The notes under the pieces: generated by a model | Told to the model about the DNA's origin: nothing | The model's input: the letters and a program-made list of their open reading frames with translations, nothing else | Databases searched by the model: none | In this document: in pieces, positions 44,822-54,973 of the stretch | How positions within the stretch are numbered: the stretch's first letter is position 1 | Layout: each line of letters starts with the position of its first letter | Program-made: the position numbers and the translations under genes | Assembly: GCF_036014195.1 (NCBI RefSeq) | Contig: NZ_CP107918.1 | Location: 7,440,001-7,504,000, forward strand | Reading direction: 5' to 3' | DNA: 64,000 bases | Origin: Streptomyces sp. NBC_00442 | GTDB lineage: Bacteria > Actinomycetota > Actinomycetes > Streptomycetales > Streptomycetaceae

Positions 44822-46333
44822 TCAGTTGAGGATCGGCGTTGCCGACCGCACCACGCGCGTCGCAGGTGACACCGAGAGCCGTACGATGCTGCCCGGCGCG
44901 ACCGCGGGTGCGCCGCGCGGCAGCGCCCAGGCGATCGTACGGTCCCCCTCGCCCGTGTCCAGCGCGAGGAAGCGCGGCGCCCCCTTGCGCCTGCGGGGCT
45001 CCATGCGCAGCACCTCACCGGTGACGATGTGCGCGGCGCGGCGTTCCAGAACGGCCAGCACCAGGTAGTAGACGGTGAGCGCGGCAAAGCCGGCGACCAG
45101 TACCAGCTCCACCGGCAGCGGCCCGTCCATCGTGTTGAAGGGCCAGGTGTCGCGGCCGGCGAAGTTGCCCGGCATCATCGCCACGAACCCCACCAGGATC
45201 ATCCAGCGGTTGAAGCGTCCGGCGACGAGCACCCCGAGCAGCGCGACACCCACCCAGCCCGCGCTCAGCACGAGGCCGGGGCGGCGCGCCGAGTGCTCCG
45301 CGCCCGGACCGCTCAGGACCGCCCAGTCGGGCTGGCGCAGGGTCGCGAAGAGGTACAGGCCGACGGCCACCACGGCCGCCGCGCAGGCCAGTTGCACCAG
45401 ATCGGCCGTCTTGGCACCGAACCCCGGACGCACCCGCGGGTAGCGGATCCGCACCGGCCGCCACGTGCCGCCGTAGGACGACCAGACGCTGCGCTTGTCA
45501 CCCGCGTCGAAGCCGAGCAGACGTCCGGCGCGGCTGGTGACGCCGAGCGCGGCGCCATAGCCGAGGTAGCGGTCCCACACGGTGACGGCCGCCGGCGGCA
45601 GTTGCGCGAACTCCTCGTGCGCGTGCAGCCAGGACTCGACGCCCGCCCAGTGGCCCGCCCGGTCGAGCCCCCGAGGGGTGGCACGCTCACCGAGCGCCCG
45701 CTTCAGCAGCCACATCAGGACGACCGCCGGGATGCAGCCGACGAAGATGGCCGCCCGCAGGCCGTGCCCGCCCGCGACGGCGGCCACGGTGAACGGCACA
45801 CCCGGGACGAAGAGGGTCACTGAGAGGGCCCCGCCGAGGAACCGCCCGAACCGCGGGCGTGACAACCCCCGCACCCGCGCCTCGGCGACGATCTCCTGGC
45901 GCAGCTCGCTGTTCCAGGACTTGGCGCGCTCCTCGGCGCGGAAGGCGATGGCCCCGATCGGGGCGCCCGTCTCGCCGGCCTGTTCGACGACTCGGCGCAG
46001 GACCCGGTGCTCGTACGGCGTGAGGTCGCCCGCCTCCTTTCCGGTGAGATGCACCGTGCTGCGGGCCGGGTCGTCGTCGGGCTGGCGCACCTCGATGACA
46101 CCGCGTGCCGCGAGGTCGAGAAGGGTGGCCGCGGCGGCGCGGTCCACGGACCGCCATCGGTTGGCCAGCAGCGCGACGACGGCAGGAGATTCGGGATCCT
46201 GCCCGAACTCCTGGGTGGCGGCGCCGGCCACGACGGTGCCGTTGCGCGTGGCCGCGAGCGCGAGGCCGAACAGCACGAGCCACAGGGCGATGAGCCCGGC
46301 GCCACTCCAGTACATCTCCGCTTCGAACGTCAC
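44822..46333 (-). CDS. DUF2207-family membrane protein
   Basis: 503 residues. One helix after a short start (AGLIALWLVLFGLALAATRN), a cytosolic winged-helix-like region (about 48-160; ATLLDLAARGVIEVRQPDDD), then paired helices and a Gly-rich loop. DUF2207 proteins regularly accompany LemA, as here. The long extracellular DUF2207 ectodomain of other members is not evident. GTG start overlaps the LemA stop by 4 nt (GTGA), so they are coupled. Confidence 0.75.
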   Translation of the reverse strand: MTFEAEMYWSGAGLIALWLVLFGLALAATRNGTVVAGAATQEFGQDPESPAVVALLANRWRSVDRAAAATLLDLAARGVIEVRQPDDDPARSTVHLTGKEAGDLTPYEHRVLRRVVEQAGETGAPIGAIAFRAEERAKSWNSELRQEIVAEARVRGLSRPRFGRFLGGALSVTLFVPGVPFTVAAVAGGHGLRAAIFVGCIPAVVLMWLLKRALGERATPRGLDRAGHWAGVESWLHAHEEFAQLPPAAVTVWDRYLGYGAALGVTSRAGRLLGFDAGDKRSVWSSYGGTWRPVRIRYPRVRPGFGAKTADLVQLACAAAVVAVGLYLFATLRQPDWAVLSGPGAEHSARRPGLVLSAGWVGVALLGVLVAGRFNRWMILVGFVAMMPGNFAGRDTWPFNTMDGPLPVELVLVAGFAALTVYYLVLAVLERRAAHIVTGEVLRMEPRRRKGAPRFLALDTGEGDRTIAWALPRGAPAVAPGSIVRLSVSPATRVVRSATPILN

Positions 46334-46896
46334 GCGAACTTCACCTGCACCGAGGACTGCGCGGCGGTCCCGGCCTCGAAGTACTCCCTGCGCGCATGGG
46401 CGCCGCCCATGCCGGACACCACGTTGCCCGGGAAGCTCTCCAGGGCGCTGTGGTAGCTCTGTACGGCGCTGTTGTAGAACTGCCGCGCGTAAGCGATCTT
46501 GTCTTCCGCGGTGGTCAGTTCGTCCTGGAGCTTCGCGAACTGCCGGTCCGCCTTCAGCTGCGGGTAGCTCTCGCCCAGCGCGATCAGCTTGCCCAGGGAC
46601 GCCGTCAGGGCGTTCTCCGCGGCCGCCTTGTCCACGACCCCGAGGTCATCGCCGACCGCGGCGCCGCGCGCGGTGACCACGGCTTCGAGCGTGGCCCGCT
46701 CGTGCGAGGCGTACCCGCGTGCGCTTTCGACGAGGTTCGGTATCAGTTCATGACGCCGCTTCAACTGGACGTCGATCTGCGCCCAGGACGCCTGTGTCTG
46801 GTTCCGCAGCCGGACCAGCCTGTTGTACGTCCGGACCAGCCACCACAGCAGTGCAACGACCAGCACGGCGATGATTGCGCCCACGATGACACCCAT
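46330..46896 (-). CDS. lemA: LemA family protein
   Basis: 188 residues: one N-terminal helix (VIVGAIIAVLVVALLWWLVR) then the LemA helical domain: TYNRLVRLRNQTQASWAQID, VQLKRRHELIPNLVESARGY and REYFEAG at the end. Anchored with the helical bundle outside or inside is debated; function unknown. ATG at 46896 preceded by GGGGGG; a TTG at 46911 is in frame. Confidence 0.9.
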   Translation of the reverse strand: MGVIVGAIIAVLVVALLWWLVRTYNRLVRLRNQTQASWAQIDVQLKRRHELIPNLVESARGYASHERATLEAVVTARGAAVGDDLGVVDKAAAENALTASLGKLIALGESYPQLKADRQFAKLQDELTTAEDKIAYARQFYNSAVQSYHSALESFPGNVVSGMGGAHARREYFEAGTAAQSSVQVKFA

Positions 46897-47089
46897 AGTG
46901 TCGCCCCCCAAGAAAAAAGACCGATGACTCGACCCCCCGGTCGAACCTGGAGATCTTAAGCCGACCGGGGCCGGGCCGTCGCCACGAATAGCGCGAGGTC
47001 ACGTGGGAGCGGGGCGGTCGGGAGGTGCCGGTGCCGGTGAGGGCGGGCGAAGAGGGGCGAAGCAGCGCGCACGGCGGAACATGACGGAA
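46897..47089. other. Promoter region of the lemA operon
   Basis: The minus strand upstream of lemA has a fairly A/T-rich GATCTTAAG at 46950-46960 and AAGAAAAAAGACC near 46911-46922. No coding sequence. Confidence 0.3.
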
Positions 47090-47121
47090 GCCGGTCACGC
47101 CTCGCGGGAGGTGTGACCGGC
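47090..47121. terminator. Possible hairpin
   Basis: GCCGGTCAC and GTGACCGGC, a perfect 9-bp stem with an inner CTC/GAG pair in a 14-nt loop. It lies about 137 nt beyond the crystallin gene stop on the minus strand. Confidence 0.4.
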
Positions 47122-47258
47122 GTCCATCATTCGCCCCGTCCGATCCAAGTCCAGGTAAATCAGATGGGAACATGAAAAGCCCAGTAATTCCGAGACCATT
47201 TACGAGTGGAGCGTGTCCGATCGGGGTCGACTCCGGCCCGGAACTCCGTGGCTCGGTG

Positions 47259-47612
47259 TCACAGAATTTCGATGGAGTTCACCTTCGGGGGGCGGTTGGG
47301 GAAGGTGATGTCGTGCCACCGGTCGATCCTCACCGAGTCGCCGTTGGCGTCGTAGTAGATCAGGTCGTTGTTGCCCGTGGAGATCTTGTCGACCCACCAC
47401 CCGCCGAAGTCGGTCCGGCCGCGGTTGGCGTAGCAGTCGACGCTCTGACGTCCACCGCTGTGCGACCAGATCTTCAGGAAGTTCTCGCCGCCCCGGCACT
47501 CCACGTGGTCGATGGCGAAGGCGTTGCCGGTGGGCATGACCACGGTGAACGCGGCGGCCGCGGCGACCGCCACGGTCGCGGAACGCACGATCCTCTTCGT
47601 TTTCGAGATCAC
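47259..47612 (-). CDS. Secreted beta/gamma-crystallin protein, Streptomyces killer-toxin-like (SKLP)
   Basis: 117 residues. Signal peptide RIVRSATVAVAAAAAFTVVM with cleavage after NAFA (about residue 33). The mature 84 residues are one beta/gamma-crystallin unit: DCYANRGRTDFGGWWVDKIS then TGNNDLIYYDANGDSVRIDR and TFPNRPPKVNSIEIL. This matches the SKLP group, whose founder is reported to kill yeasts. Two Cys could form a disulfide. GTG at 47612 has AAGGAGAA at good spacing. Confidence 0.75.
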   Translation of the reverse strand: MISKTKRIVRSATVAVAAAAAFTVVMPTGNAFAIDHVECRGGENFLKIWSHSGGRQSVDCYANRGRTDFGGWWVDKISTGNNDLIYYDANGDSVRIDRWHDITFPNRPPKVNSIEIL

Positions 47613-48125
47613 CAGGTTCTCCTTAATTCGAATGACGAACCGGGAGCCGGCAACGCCCATGGCAATGAACAAGGGCGTGCCGGGCGGGCGGCACGATGAC
47701 CCCCATGAAGCGGCCTCGGTGCTGCCCTGTCCTGCGCTTGCACGGCAACGATGCTGTAAAGCAGGTGTACATGGCAATCTCCTCAGAAGTACCCGGCCGG
47801 AATATGCCTCCCGATGTCCGGATCGGGATCGCTGGATCGTGTTGTTCGGACGACTCTCGAATATCCCGGGGTCGTGCTTGTTTTCGGACGCCGCCGATAC
47901 CACCCCACGCCTCGGAGGTCACCGCGTCCTCGAACCGGACCCCCACCGGCCACGGACCGGGCGCGTAGGATGCGCGCGGCTCGGGACCGGAGCGGCTGGG
48001 CCGCCCCTGATCGTGCGCACATCGGAGCAGGGGCCGAGGCCGGGTGGCTCACATGGGCGATGTGGTGGACGCGGAGCGGGCGGACGGCACAAGGGACGGC
48101 GACGGACGGCTCGCACGACGTGGTC
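47613..48125. other. No intact gene
   Basis: Upstream region of the crystallin gene on the left (low-GC TCCTTAATTCGAATGACG at about 47620-47637) and the missing 5' part of the glycosyltransferase on the right. Open frames here lack coding bias. Confidence 0.4.
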
Positions 48126-49386
48126 CGCGCCCGCCGCGGCGGGCACCCTCGTCGTGGGGGCCCTGACCGCGCGGGAGTTGGGCGGCGCACGCCGGGCCCA
48201 CCTGCTCGCGGCGATCGCGACCGCCACCATGCCGGTGCTCCTCGGCGGGGCGCATGTCGCCAACACCACGTCGTACGAGGTGCTGGCCTGGGCGTCGATC
48301 GCCCTCGTGGTCGTGCGGATCGGCCGCACCGGCGACACGCGGTGGTGGCTCGCGGCCGGCGTGCTGGTGGGTGTCGGCGCGGAGTTCAACCACCCAGCGG
48401 CCGGTTTCGGAGTCGTCCTGCTCGCGGCTGTACTGCTCGGCCCGGCCCGCCGCAGCGTGGCCGACCGCCGCCTGCTCGCGGGCATCGGCATCGCGATACT
48501 GCTGGTCCTGCCCGACCTGTGGTGGCAGGCTCGGCACGGCTGGGCCATGTTCGAGATGACGCGGGCCCTGAATGCGCAGAACGGCGGCCCGCAGTACATC
48601 TTCCCCTGGATCGTGGGACAGCTCGGCATGGCCTGCCTGGCGATGGCGGTGCTGTGGACGGCGAGCCTGCGCTTCCCGTGGCGGTCCGGCCGGCCCCTGT
48701 GGCGGTGCATCGTGATCACGTATGCCGTGCTGTACATGCTGTTCGCGGTGACGACCGGAGCGCAGGTGTACTACCTGGGCGGGCTGTACGTATGTCTGCT
48801 CGCGGCCGGGGCGGTGGGCCTCGACGGATGGCTGCGCTCGCGCCCCGGCCGCCTGCGGAGGCCGGCGGTCGCAACCATCGCATCGGCCGCGCTGCTCGCC
48901 GTGATCGTGCTACCGGTCCTGCCGTCCTCCGACGTGGCCTGGACGTACGGCATCAGCACCAACTCGGGGGAGTCCCTGGGCTGGCCCCAACTGGTCGGCA
49001 CCGTACGGCAGGTGTGGACCGGGCTGCCGGCCCGGCAGCGCACCGACGCGGTGATCTTCGCGGTGGACTACGGCGAAGCCGGCGCCGTCAACGAACTCGG
49101 CCGCGGCACCGGACTGCCCACCGCCGTGAGCGCCCACAACAGCGACTGGTGGCGGGGGCCCGGCGATCCGCGCGCGACGACGGTGGTGGCCATCGCCCCC
49201 GGACCCGACCACGTTCCGGGATACGTCGCGCGGCTGCGCCAGAACTTCACCACCGTGCGCGAGGCGGCCACCCTGTCCAACCCCGAGGGCGTGCACACCA
49301 TCGAACGGGTCGGCCACGTCTACGTCTGCACCGGTCCCCGTCGCCCCTGGGGCGCGATCTGGCCGGAGCTGCGCACGTACCAATGA
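48126..49386 (+). pseudogene. Glycosyltransferase family 39/ArnT-like, N-terminally truncated
   Basis: Reads from AGTLVVGALTARELGGARRA (helix 3-4 region of GT39 proteins) through eight or so helices (QARHGWAMFEMTRALNAQNG is a conserved outer loop) to a C-terminal globular part ending WGAIWPELRTYQ. The first about 80-100 codons with the catalytic acidic residues of the first periplasmic loop are missing, and no matching sequence lies upstream in other frames. The rest of the frame is undamaged, so the deletion may be recent. Without the acidic motif it cannot be an active transferase. Confidence 0.65.
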
Positions 49387-49497
49387 CGTGCTTCCCGAGC
49401 CCGCGGCCGGCACGCGGCTGCCGACAGCCGGCACCCCCGGGTGTCCAAGGGGGGAAACACGGGTGCGTCGGGGGCGCGTGGGTGCGACACTCCGCGC

Positions 49498-49995
49498 ATG
49501 TTTGACGATCTTCCTGCGGGGCTGACGGCCCGGCACCCCTCCGACGCCGACCACCCGCGGATACTCGCGGTACTCGATGCCTGGTGGGGCGGCTTCAAAG
49601 GCGAGGCGGGGTCGGTGGAACGAGCGCTCCTCCTGCCCCGCCTGTACTTCCAGCACTTCACCACGACCAGCTTCCTCGTGGAGCGCGACAGCGCAGAGAT
49701 CGCGGCCTTCCTGGTGGGTTTCCTGTCCCAGACGGATCCCGATGCCGCGTACGTGCACTTCGTCGGCGTGGATCCCGCGCTGCACGGGCACGGCGTGGCC
49801 CGCACCCTGTACAACGCCTTCTTCGCGCTGGCGCGAACCCACGGCCGACGGTACGTGCACTGCATCACCAGCCCGGAGAACACCGGCTCGCGGGCCTTCC
49901 ACACGCGGCTGGGCTTCCGGGCCTCGGGGGTACGGCCGGACTACGACGGTCCGGGCCTCGACCGAGTGGCGTTCACGATCGACCTCTCCGGCTGA
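49498..49995 (+). CDS. GNAT-family N-acetyltransferase
   Basis: 165 residues. The acetyl-CoA loop is VHFVGVDPALHGHGVARTLY and the C-terminal motif is SPENTGSRAFHTRLGFRASG. Complete GNAT domain. ATG at 49498 after CGACACTCCGCGC, leaderless or weak ribosome site. The stop is 50 nt from the decayed ahcY on the other strand. Confidence 0.82.
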   Translation: MFDDLPAGLTARHPSDADHPRILAVLDAWWGGFKGEAGSVERALLLPRLYFQHFTTTSFLVERDSAEIAAFLVGFLSQTDPDAAYVHFVGVDPALHGHGVARTLYNAFFALARTHGRRYVHCITSPENTGSRAFHTRLGFRASGVRPDYDGPGLDRVAFTIDLSG

Positions 49996-50044
49996 GCCCG
50001 CCCCCGGGGGCCGCCCGCACCAGCCGGTGCAGCCCGGCCGCACA

Positions 50045-50262
50045 TCTCGCGTTGCGGAGGCTCAAGCAGACGGCCCTCGGACAGCACGATCAGGACCTCG
50101 CCGTCCGCGTGGGTCCAGGTGTCAGCGTGCCGGCAGCCGTAGGTGTTGTCGGCATCGTTCACATTGATCGCCGGAAACAGGAGCGACCCGTCCCGGCGGG
50201 TGTGCTGCTCCACGCCCAGGTGGACCAGGATTCCGGGGCCGCCTTCCCGGAAGACCTCGCGG
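50045..50262 (-). pseudogene. ahcY: S-adenosylhomocysteine hydrolase remnant
   Basis: A short frame reads GDGSLLFPAINVNDADNTYG-like sequence: SLLFPAINVNDADNTYGCRH is the strongly conserved SAH-hydrolase active-site block (normally [21 protein letters not shown]). DTWTHADGEVLIVLSEGRLL follows, resembling a segment some 200 residues further on in intact enzymes (before GHP). So the NAD domain is deleted and the ends are missing. About 70 of the usual 470-480 codons remain. Confidence 0.65.
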
Positions 50263-50704
50263 TTCCGCGAACCGGCGGATCTCGCGCACATCGGTGGGGG
50301 GCATGATCTCGGGGATGATCGGCACGTCGCAGCCCGCGGCGGCCGCACGGTCGGGCAACCGCAGAAAGTCCTCGACGTGGAAGAACATCTGCGCGATCGC
50401 GCAGTCGGCCCTCGCCCGGCACATCGCGACGGCGTGCCGGATGTCCTGTGCCCAGTCCGGCGAGCACCGATGGTGGTCTCCGCCGCGGTCCGTCGGGTGA
50501 CGGCGATCGTGCGGTCGCGGGAGGAGCCGCCGGCGCCACAGGTCACCGACACGAAGTCGGGAGCCAGAGGGGCTCGATGCGGCGGACGGCCTGCCACAGA
50601 GTCTCCTCGCCCCGCGCCGTCCTGGGCGGGAAGAACGCGAACGAGAACGTCGGCGACGTGCCCGTCGACCGCGCCGCGTCGGGCCGGTACCGCGCCCCCG
50701 TCAC
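50263..50704 (-). pseudogene. metF: Methylenetetrahydrofolate reductase remnant
   Basis: Starts with a GTG overlapping the PfkB stop (GTGA), as in an intact operon: FSFAFFPPRTARGEETLWQA is the MetF N-terminus. It shifts frame at 50580-50590 into PDFVSVTCGAGGSSRDRTIA, then after a further shift and deletion continues as CAIAQMFFHVEDFLRLPDRA, AAAGCDVPIIPEIMPPTDVR and EIRRFAEPR. About 130 of the usual 290-300 codons remain in three frames. It then merges into the ahcY relic. Confidence 0.75.
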
Positions 50705-51684
50705 GACACGCGGGCGAGCCCCGGTTCGAGGGCGCGGGCCGCGTCGCGACCGTACGTCTGGTCGATGCGGGCGAGCAGGTCGGAGGGCGCCAGCTTGTAC
50801 TCCTGGGTGCCGACCGACTCCAGCACCGTCGTGGCCAGGGCGCAGCCGAGTCGCGCGGACTGCTCCTGGGTGCACCCCCAGGCCGTGCCGGCCAGGAAGC
50901 CGGAACGGAAACCGTCGCCCGCGCCCGTGGGGTCGGCGATCCTGCCCGCGGGCACCGCCGGTATGCGCAACGCGTCGGCGCCCTGCCTGGCCAGGGACAC
51001 CCCGGCCTCGCCGAGCGTGGTGATCCACGTGCCGACCCGGCCGAGCAGATCCCGCTCGGTCCACCCGGTGCGTTCGAGCAGCAGCGCGGCCTCGTACTCG
51101 TTGGTGAACAACCACCGTGCGCGGTCGACGAGTTGACGCGCCTCGTCGCGGTCGAGACGCGCGAGCTGCTGCGACGGGTCGGCGGCGACGGGGATGCCGA
51201 GGCGGTGGGCGGTGGCGGTGTGCCGCAGCATGGCGCCCGGGTCGTCGGCCCCGACCAGGACGAACCGGGGGGTCCCGGTCCGTTCCGCGACCGAGGCCAG
51301 GTCGATCCGGGAGGCCTCGGCCATCGCGCCCGCGTAGAAGGTGGCGATCTGGTTCTGGTCGTCGTCGGTGGTGCACACGAACCGTGCGGTGTGCAGACGC
51401 TCACTGACCCGGACCTCGGCGGTGTCGACGCCGTTCGTGCGCAGCCAGGTGCCGTACTCGGCGAAGTCGACGCCCGCCGCGCCGACCAGAACCGGGTCGA
51501 GGCCGAGGAGGCCGAGCCCGAAGGCGATGTTGGCGCCGACGCCGCCGCGGCGCACTTCGAGCCGGTCGGCGAGGAACGACAGGGATACCCGTTCCAATTG
51601 CTCCTTGAGCAGTTGTTCGGCGAAGCGTCCGGAAAAGACCATCAGATGGTCGGTCGCTATGGAGCCGGTCACGGCGATACGCAT
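50701..51684 (-). CDS. PfkB-family carbohydrate kinase, adenosine-kinase-like
   Basis: 327 residues, ribokinase fold. N-terminal VTGSIATDHLMVFSGRFAEQ and RRGGVGANIAFGLGLLG; the catalytic DPTGAGDGFRSGFLAGTA near the C-terminus holds the anion-hole and base Asp. The N-terminal pattern matches bacterial adenosine kinases, which convert adenosine (from SAH cleavage) to AMP. Between metK and metF/ahcY relics this supports a SAM-recycling role. ATG with AAGGAGTG upstream. Confidence 0.82.
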   Translation of the reverse strand: MRIAVTGSIATDHLMVFSGRFAEQLLKEQLERVSLSFLADRLEVRRGGVGANIAFGLGLLGLDPVLVGAAGVDFAEYGTWLRTNGVDTAEVRVSERLHTARFVCTTDDDQNQIATFYAGAMAEASRIDLASVAERTGTPRFVLVGADDPGAMLRHTATAHRLGIPVAADPSQQLARLDRDEARQLVDRARWLFTNEYEAALLLERTGWTERDLLGRVGTWITTLGEAGVSLARQGADALRIPAVPAGRIADPTGAGDGFRSGFLAGTAWGCTQEQSARLGCALATTVLESVGTQEYKLAPSDLLARIDQTYGRDAARALEPGLARVS

Positions 51685-51826
51685 GGAGGGCACTCCTTGG
51701 ATCTGGGGCCGGGGTGGGGGAGGGGCGGGGCCGGGGGCGGCCGGCCCGCGGGAGGGCGGTACGCGGTCCGGGGGAAACCGCGCACCGCCGGCTCGTGCGC
51801 CGGGGCTGTCCCCGACGTGGGTCCCC

Positions 51827-53053
51827 TCAGGCCGCTGCCACGGCCTTGCGCAGGGCGTCGGCGCGGTCGGTGCGCTCCCAGGTGAAGTCGGGGAGTTCGC
51901 GGCCGAAGTGGCCGTAGGCGGCGGTCCGGGCGTAGATCGGCCGCAGCAGATCGAGGTCGCGGATGATCGCGGCCGGGCGCAGGTCGAAGACCGAGGTGAT
52001 GGCGGTCTCGATCTTCTCGACGGCGACCGTGTGGGTGCCGAAGGTCTCCACAAACAGGCCCACCGGCTCGGCCTTGCCGATCGCGTACGCCACTTGGACC
52101 TCGCAGCGCGTGGCCAGGCCCGCGGCCACCACGTTCTTGGCGACCCAGCGCATCGCGTAGGCGGCCGAGCGGTCCACCTTGGAGGGGTCCTTGCCGGAGA
52201 AGGCGCCGCCGCCGTGACGGGCGTAGCCGCCGTACGTGTCGATGATGATCTTGCGACCGGTGAGGCCGGCGTCGCCCATCGGGCCGCCGATCTCGAAACG
52301 GCCCGTGGGATTGACCAGGAGCCGGTAGTCGTCCGTGTCCAACTTGATCCCGTCGACGGCTAGTTGGGCCAGGACGTGCTCGACGACGTGGACGCGGATG
52401 TCGGGAGCGAGCAGGCCCGCCAGGTCGATGTCGCCGGCGTGCTGGGAGGAGACGACGACCGTGTCGAGCCGGACCGGCCGGCTGCCCAAGTACTCGATGG
52501 TGACCTGGGTCTTGCCGTCGGGTCGTAGGTAGGGCACGGTGCCGTCCTTGCGTACCTGCGTCAGCCGGCGGGAGAGACGGTGCGCCAGCTCGATGGGCAG
52601 CGGCATCAAGGTGGGAGTCTCGGTCGTCGCGTATCCGAACATCAGCCCCTGGTCGCCCGCGCCCTGGCGGCCCAGTTCGTCGGCCTCGTGCGCGGGCGCC
52701 GTGCCCTCGCTCCGGGACTCCGCCGCCGCGTCGACACCCCGCGCGATGTCCGAGGACTGTGCGCCGATGGACACCGACACTCCGCAGGAGGCGCCGTCGA
52801 ACCCCTTGGCCGAGGAGTCGTAACCGATGTCGAGTATCTTCTCGCGCACCAGAGCGGCGATGTCGACGTAGGCGGAGGTCGTCACCTCGCCGGCTATGTG
52901 CACCTGACCCGTGGTGATCAGGGTCTCGACCGCGACGCGAGAGGCGGGGTCGCGGCGGATGAGTGCGTCGAGGATGGTGTCGCTGATCTGGTCGGCGATC
53001 TTGTCGGGATGCCCCTCGGTGACGGACTCCGAGGTGAACAGGCTGCGGGACAT
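51827..53053 (-). CDS. metK: S-adenosylmethionine synthetase
   Basis: 408 residues. All MetK signatures are present: [20 protein letters not shown] at the start, the [20 protein letters not shown] loop, [20 protein letters not shown] and [20 protein letters not shown]. It makes S-adenosylmethionine from methionine and ATP. ATG with CTGGAG about 5-9 nt upstream. Likely a second, pathway-specific copy since it is embedded among SAM-using enzymes; the housekeeping gene is not visible here. No missing active-site blocks. Confidence 0.95.
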   Translation of the reverse strand: MSRSLFTSESVTEGHPDKIADQISDTILDALIRRDPASRVAVETLITTGQVHIAGEVTTSAYVDIAALVREKILDIGYDSSAKGFDGASCGVSVSIGAQSSDIARGVDAAAESRSEGTAPAHEADELGRQGAGDQGLMFGYATTETPTLMPLPIELAHRLSRRLTQVRKDGTVPYLRPDGKTQVTIEYLGSRPVRLDTVVVSSQHAGDIDLAGLLAPDIRVHVVEHVLAQLAVDGIKLDTDDYRLLVNPTGRFEIGGPMGDAGLTGRKIIIDTYGGYARHGGGAFSGKDPSKVDRSAAYAMRWVAKNVVAAGLATRCEVQVAYAIGKAEPVGLFVETFGTHTVAVEKIETAITSVFDLRPAAIIRDLDLLRPIYARTAAYGHFGRELPDFTWERTDRADALRKAVAAA

Positions 53054-53235
53054 GACACTCCAGGACAGTGGTGGGTGGGCACGGGGCAGCTCGTGGTGCT
53101 CTGGCCACCCATCGCGTTGACGTCTGCCGGGCCGCCGGGCACGGCGGCACGCGTCGTACCGGTCCCCGCCCCCGGCGGGTGGGAACGGGTGGATCCCACC
53201 CCTCCCGCCGGGGGACTTCGTGGGGTCGCGGACGC

Positions 53236-53880
53236 CTACTTCGACCCGGCCGTGCGGAACACCCAGTAGTCGGCGCCCTCTTCGGCGATGTAGTTGGCGT
53301 CCTCCAACGTGAACTGCAGCGCAGCGCGCTCCGCGACCTCGGACGACCGGGCGAACTCCTCGAAGCCGGTCTCCGTGGCATAGCTGCCGCGCGTGGACAC
53401 CAGGATCAACCCACCGGGCCTGGCGTACTCGATCAGGGTGAGCAGCGCCGTCGGCCGCACATGGCCGAGGGTGAACACACCGCTGCTGACCACGATGTCG
53501 TACTGGTCCAGGCGGTCGTCCCGGACGGGAACCGACAGGTCCACGCCGCCGAAGACCTTCCGGTACGCCTTGGTCCTCGCGGCCTCGGCCGCCATGTTCT
53601 CCGACAGGTCGACGCCGTCGATCACGTAGGTGCCCAGCGTGCTCAGGACGCTGCCGACGAGACCGGTGCCGCAGCCGGCGTCGAATATGGTCGATTCCGG
53701 TGATCCGTAGGCGGAGGCGAGCAGGTGCACGAAGTTGGCCGCGACCCGCGGTGCCACCCACTTCTGGTCCGCGAGATCCCCGTTGTAGCGCGTCGCCCAG
53801 TCCTCGTAATAGGTCTTGAGCCCGGGGGAATCGTCGAAGAAGACGTGGGACTGCTTGATGTTCGCGAAGGAGTTGCTCAT
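53236..53880 (-). CDS. Class I SAM-dependent methyltransferase
   Basis: 214 residues. Motif [19 protein letters not shown], the acidic strand [13 protein letters not shown] and motif post-[21 protein letters not shown]. The short N-terminal helix [16 protein letters not shown] is typical of small-molecule methyltransferases of the Methyltransf_25/WBSCR27-like group. It should give SAH as by-product, which the (now decayed) ahcY and adenosine-kinase genes would recycle. ATG at 53880 with GGGAGG 8 nt upstream. Confidence 0.82.
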   Translation of the reverse strand: MSNSFANIKQSHVFFDDSPGLKTYYEDWATRYNGDLADQKWVAPRVAANFVHLLASAYGSPESTIFDAGCGTGLVGSVLSTLGTYVIDGVDLSENMAAEAARTKAYRKVFGGVDLSVPVRDDRLDQYDIVVSSGVFTLGHVRPTALLTLIEYARPGGLILVSTRGSYATETGFEEFARSSEVAERAALQFTLEDANYIAEEGADYWVFRTAGSK

Positions 53881-53980
53881 GGAATTTTCCTCCCTGTCGA
53901 CCCGTGGACCGTCGGACTCAGCCAACGGACATTGCCGTGCTTTTCCGTGCTTGCCGTCCGTGCCGTGCTTTCTCGTCCCG

Positions 53981-54973
53981 TCACATCACGACGGGCACAT
54001 CTGAGGCGTCCGCTTTCTCCGTGGCCCCCTCGCTCGTGGCCCTCGCCCGTGCGTTCTTCACGTCGAACACCATGTAGACGCCGATCCCGGAGAGCACGAA
54101 CAGGGCGCCGCCGACCTCCGTCCATGTGGGCATGCGGTGCTCGACCGGCAGGCTCAGGATGGCGCCGAATATCGTCTCCGTGGCGAGCAGCGGACCGACC
54201 AGTGGAACGGGAATTCCCTGGGCGGCCTTGACCCAGATGTAGGTGCCCCACCACGAGGCGATGACGCCGAGGAACACGCACCACGCGATGATTTTGAAGA
54301 GCGGATACGGATCGAACGTCTCCTGCGGTGTGGAGGCGATCGCGAAAGGCAGCAGGACCATGGAGGCGCCGCCCGCCCCCATCGCCACCAGCGCCGCCCA
54401 GATCGTGGGGTCCGGCTTCCGCTCCCAGGTGCGCTGCGACTGGGCGTTGCGGACCACGAAATAGGACCAGGTACCCATGGCGCCGAGAGCGAGCAGGATC
54501 GCGAAGAGCGAGGCGTGCGCACCGCCCTTTCCCTTTCCCTCGATGAACTCCGTGGCGCTGAGCAGCGTGAGGCCGGAAAGAATCAGAATGACCGGACCGA
54601 GAAGCTCCCGCCACGACAAGCGCTTTTCCGCGAAGTTTCCGGCCACGGCGATCGTGATCGGTGAGGATCCCACGATGACGGCGGTGATGAACCCGCTGTC
54701 CATGGTCGCGGAGTACGAGACGCAGATGTAGAAGAGGAAGTACCCCACGAATCCGATGTACAGACCGAAGAGGACCCTGCGGATCGGCATCAGCTTCAAC
54801 TGGCGCCAGTTCCGGATGAGGACGTAGAGACCGCACAGGCCGAACAAGGTGTACCGGCCGGTGACCAGAAGGAGCTCGCTCGCGGGCTTGACGGCGGCCG
54901 GGGCGACGAAAGCGAACGCCCAGAGCAGCGCGGCCGTCAGCGCGGCGATCACATTGTTCCGTGTGCTGCCCAT
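53981..54973 (-). CDS. EamA/DMT-family exporter
   Basis: 330 residues, ten helices in two EamA repeats. The first helix is IAALTAALLWAFAFVAPAAV; VIVGSSPITIAVAGNFAEKR closes the first repeat; VGPLLATETIFGAILSLPVE lies in the second. DMT exporters remove amino-acid-like metabolites. The start overlaps the stop of the upstream PLP-enzyme gene (TGATG), so they are translated together. It probably exports the product of this cluster. Confidence 0.82.
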   Translation of the reverse strand: MGSTRNNVIAALTAALLWAFAFVAPAAVKPASELLLVTGRYTLFGLCGLYVLIRNWRQLKLMPIRRVLFGLYIGFVGYFLFYICVSYSATMDSGFITAVIVGSSPITIAVAGNFAEKRLSWRELLGPVILILSGLTLLSATEFIEGKGKGGAHASLFAILLALGAMGTWSYFVVRNAQSQRTWERKPDPTIWAALVAMGAGGASMVLLPFAIASTPQETFDPYPLFKIIAWCVFLGVIASWWGTYIWVKAAQGIPVPLVGPLLATETIFGAILSLPVEHRMPTWTEVGGALFVLSGIGVYMVFDVKNARARATSEGATEKADASDVPVVM

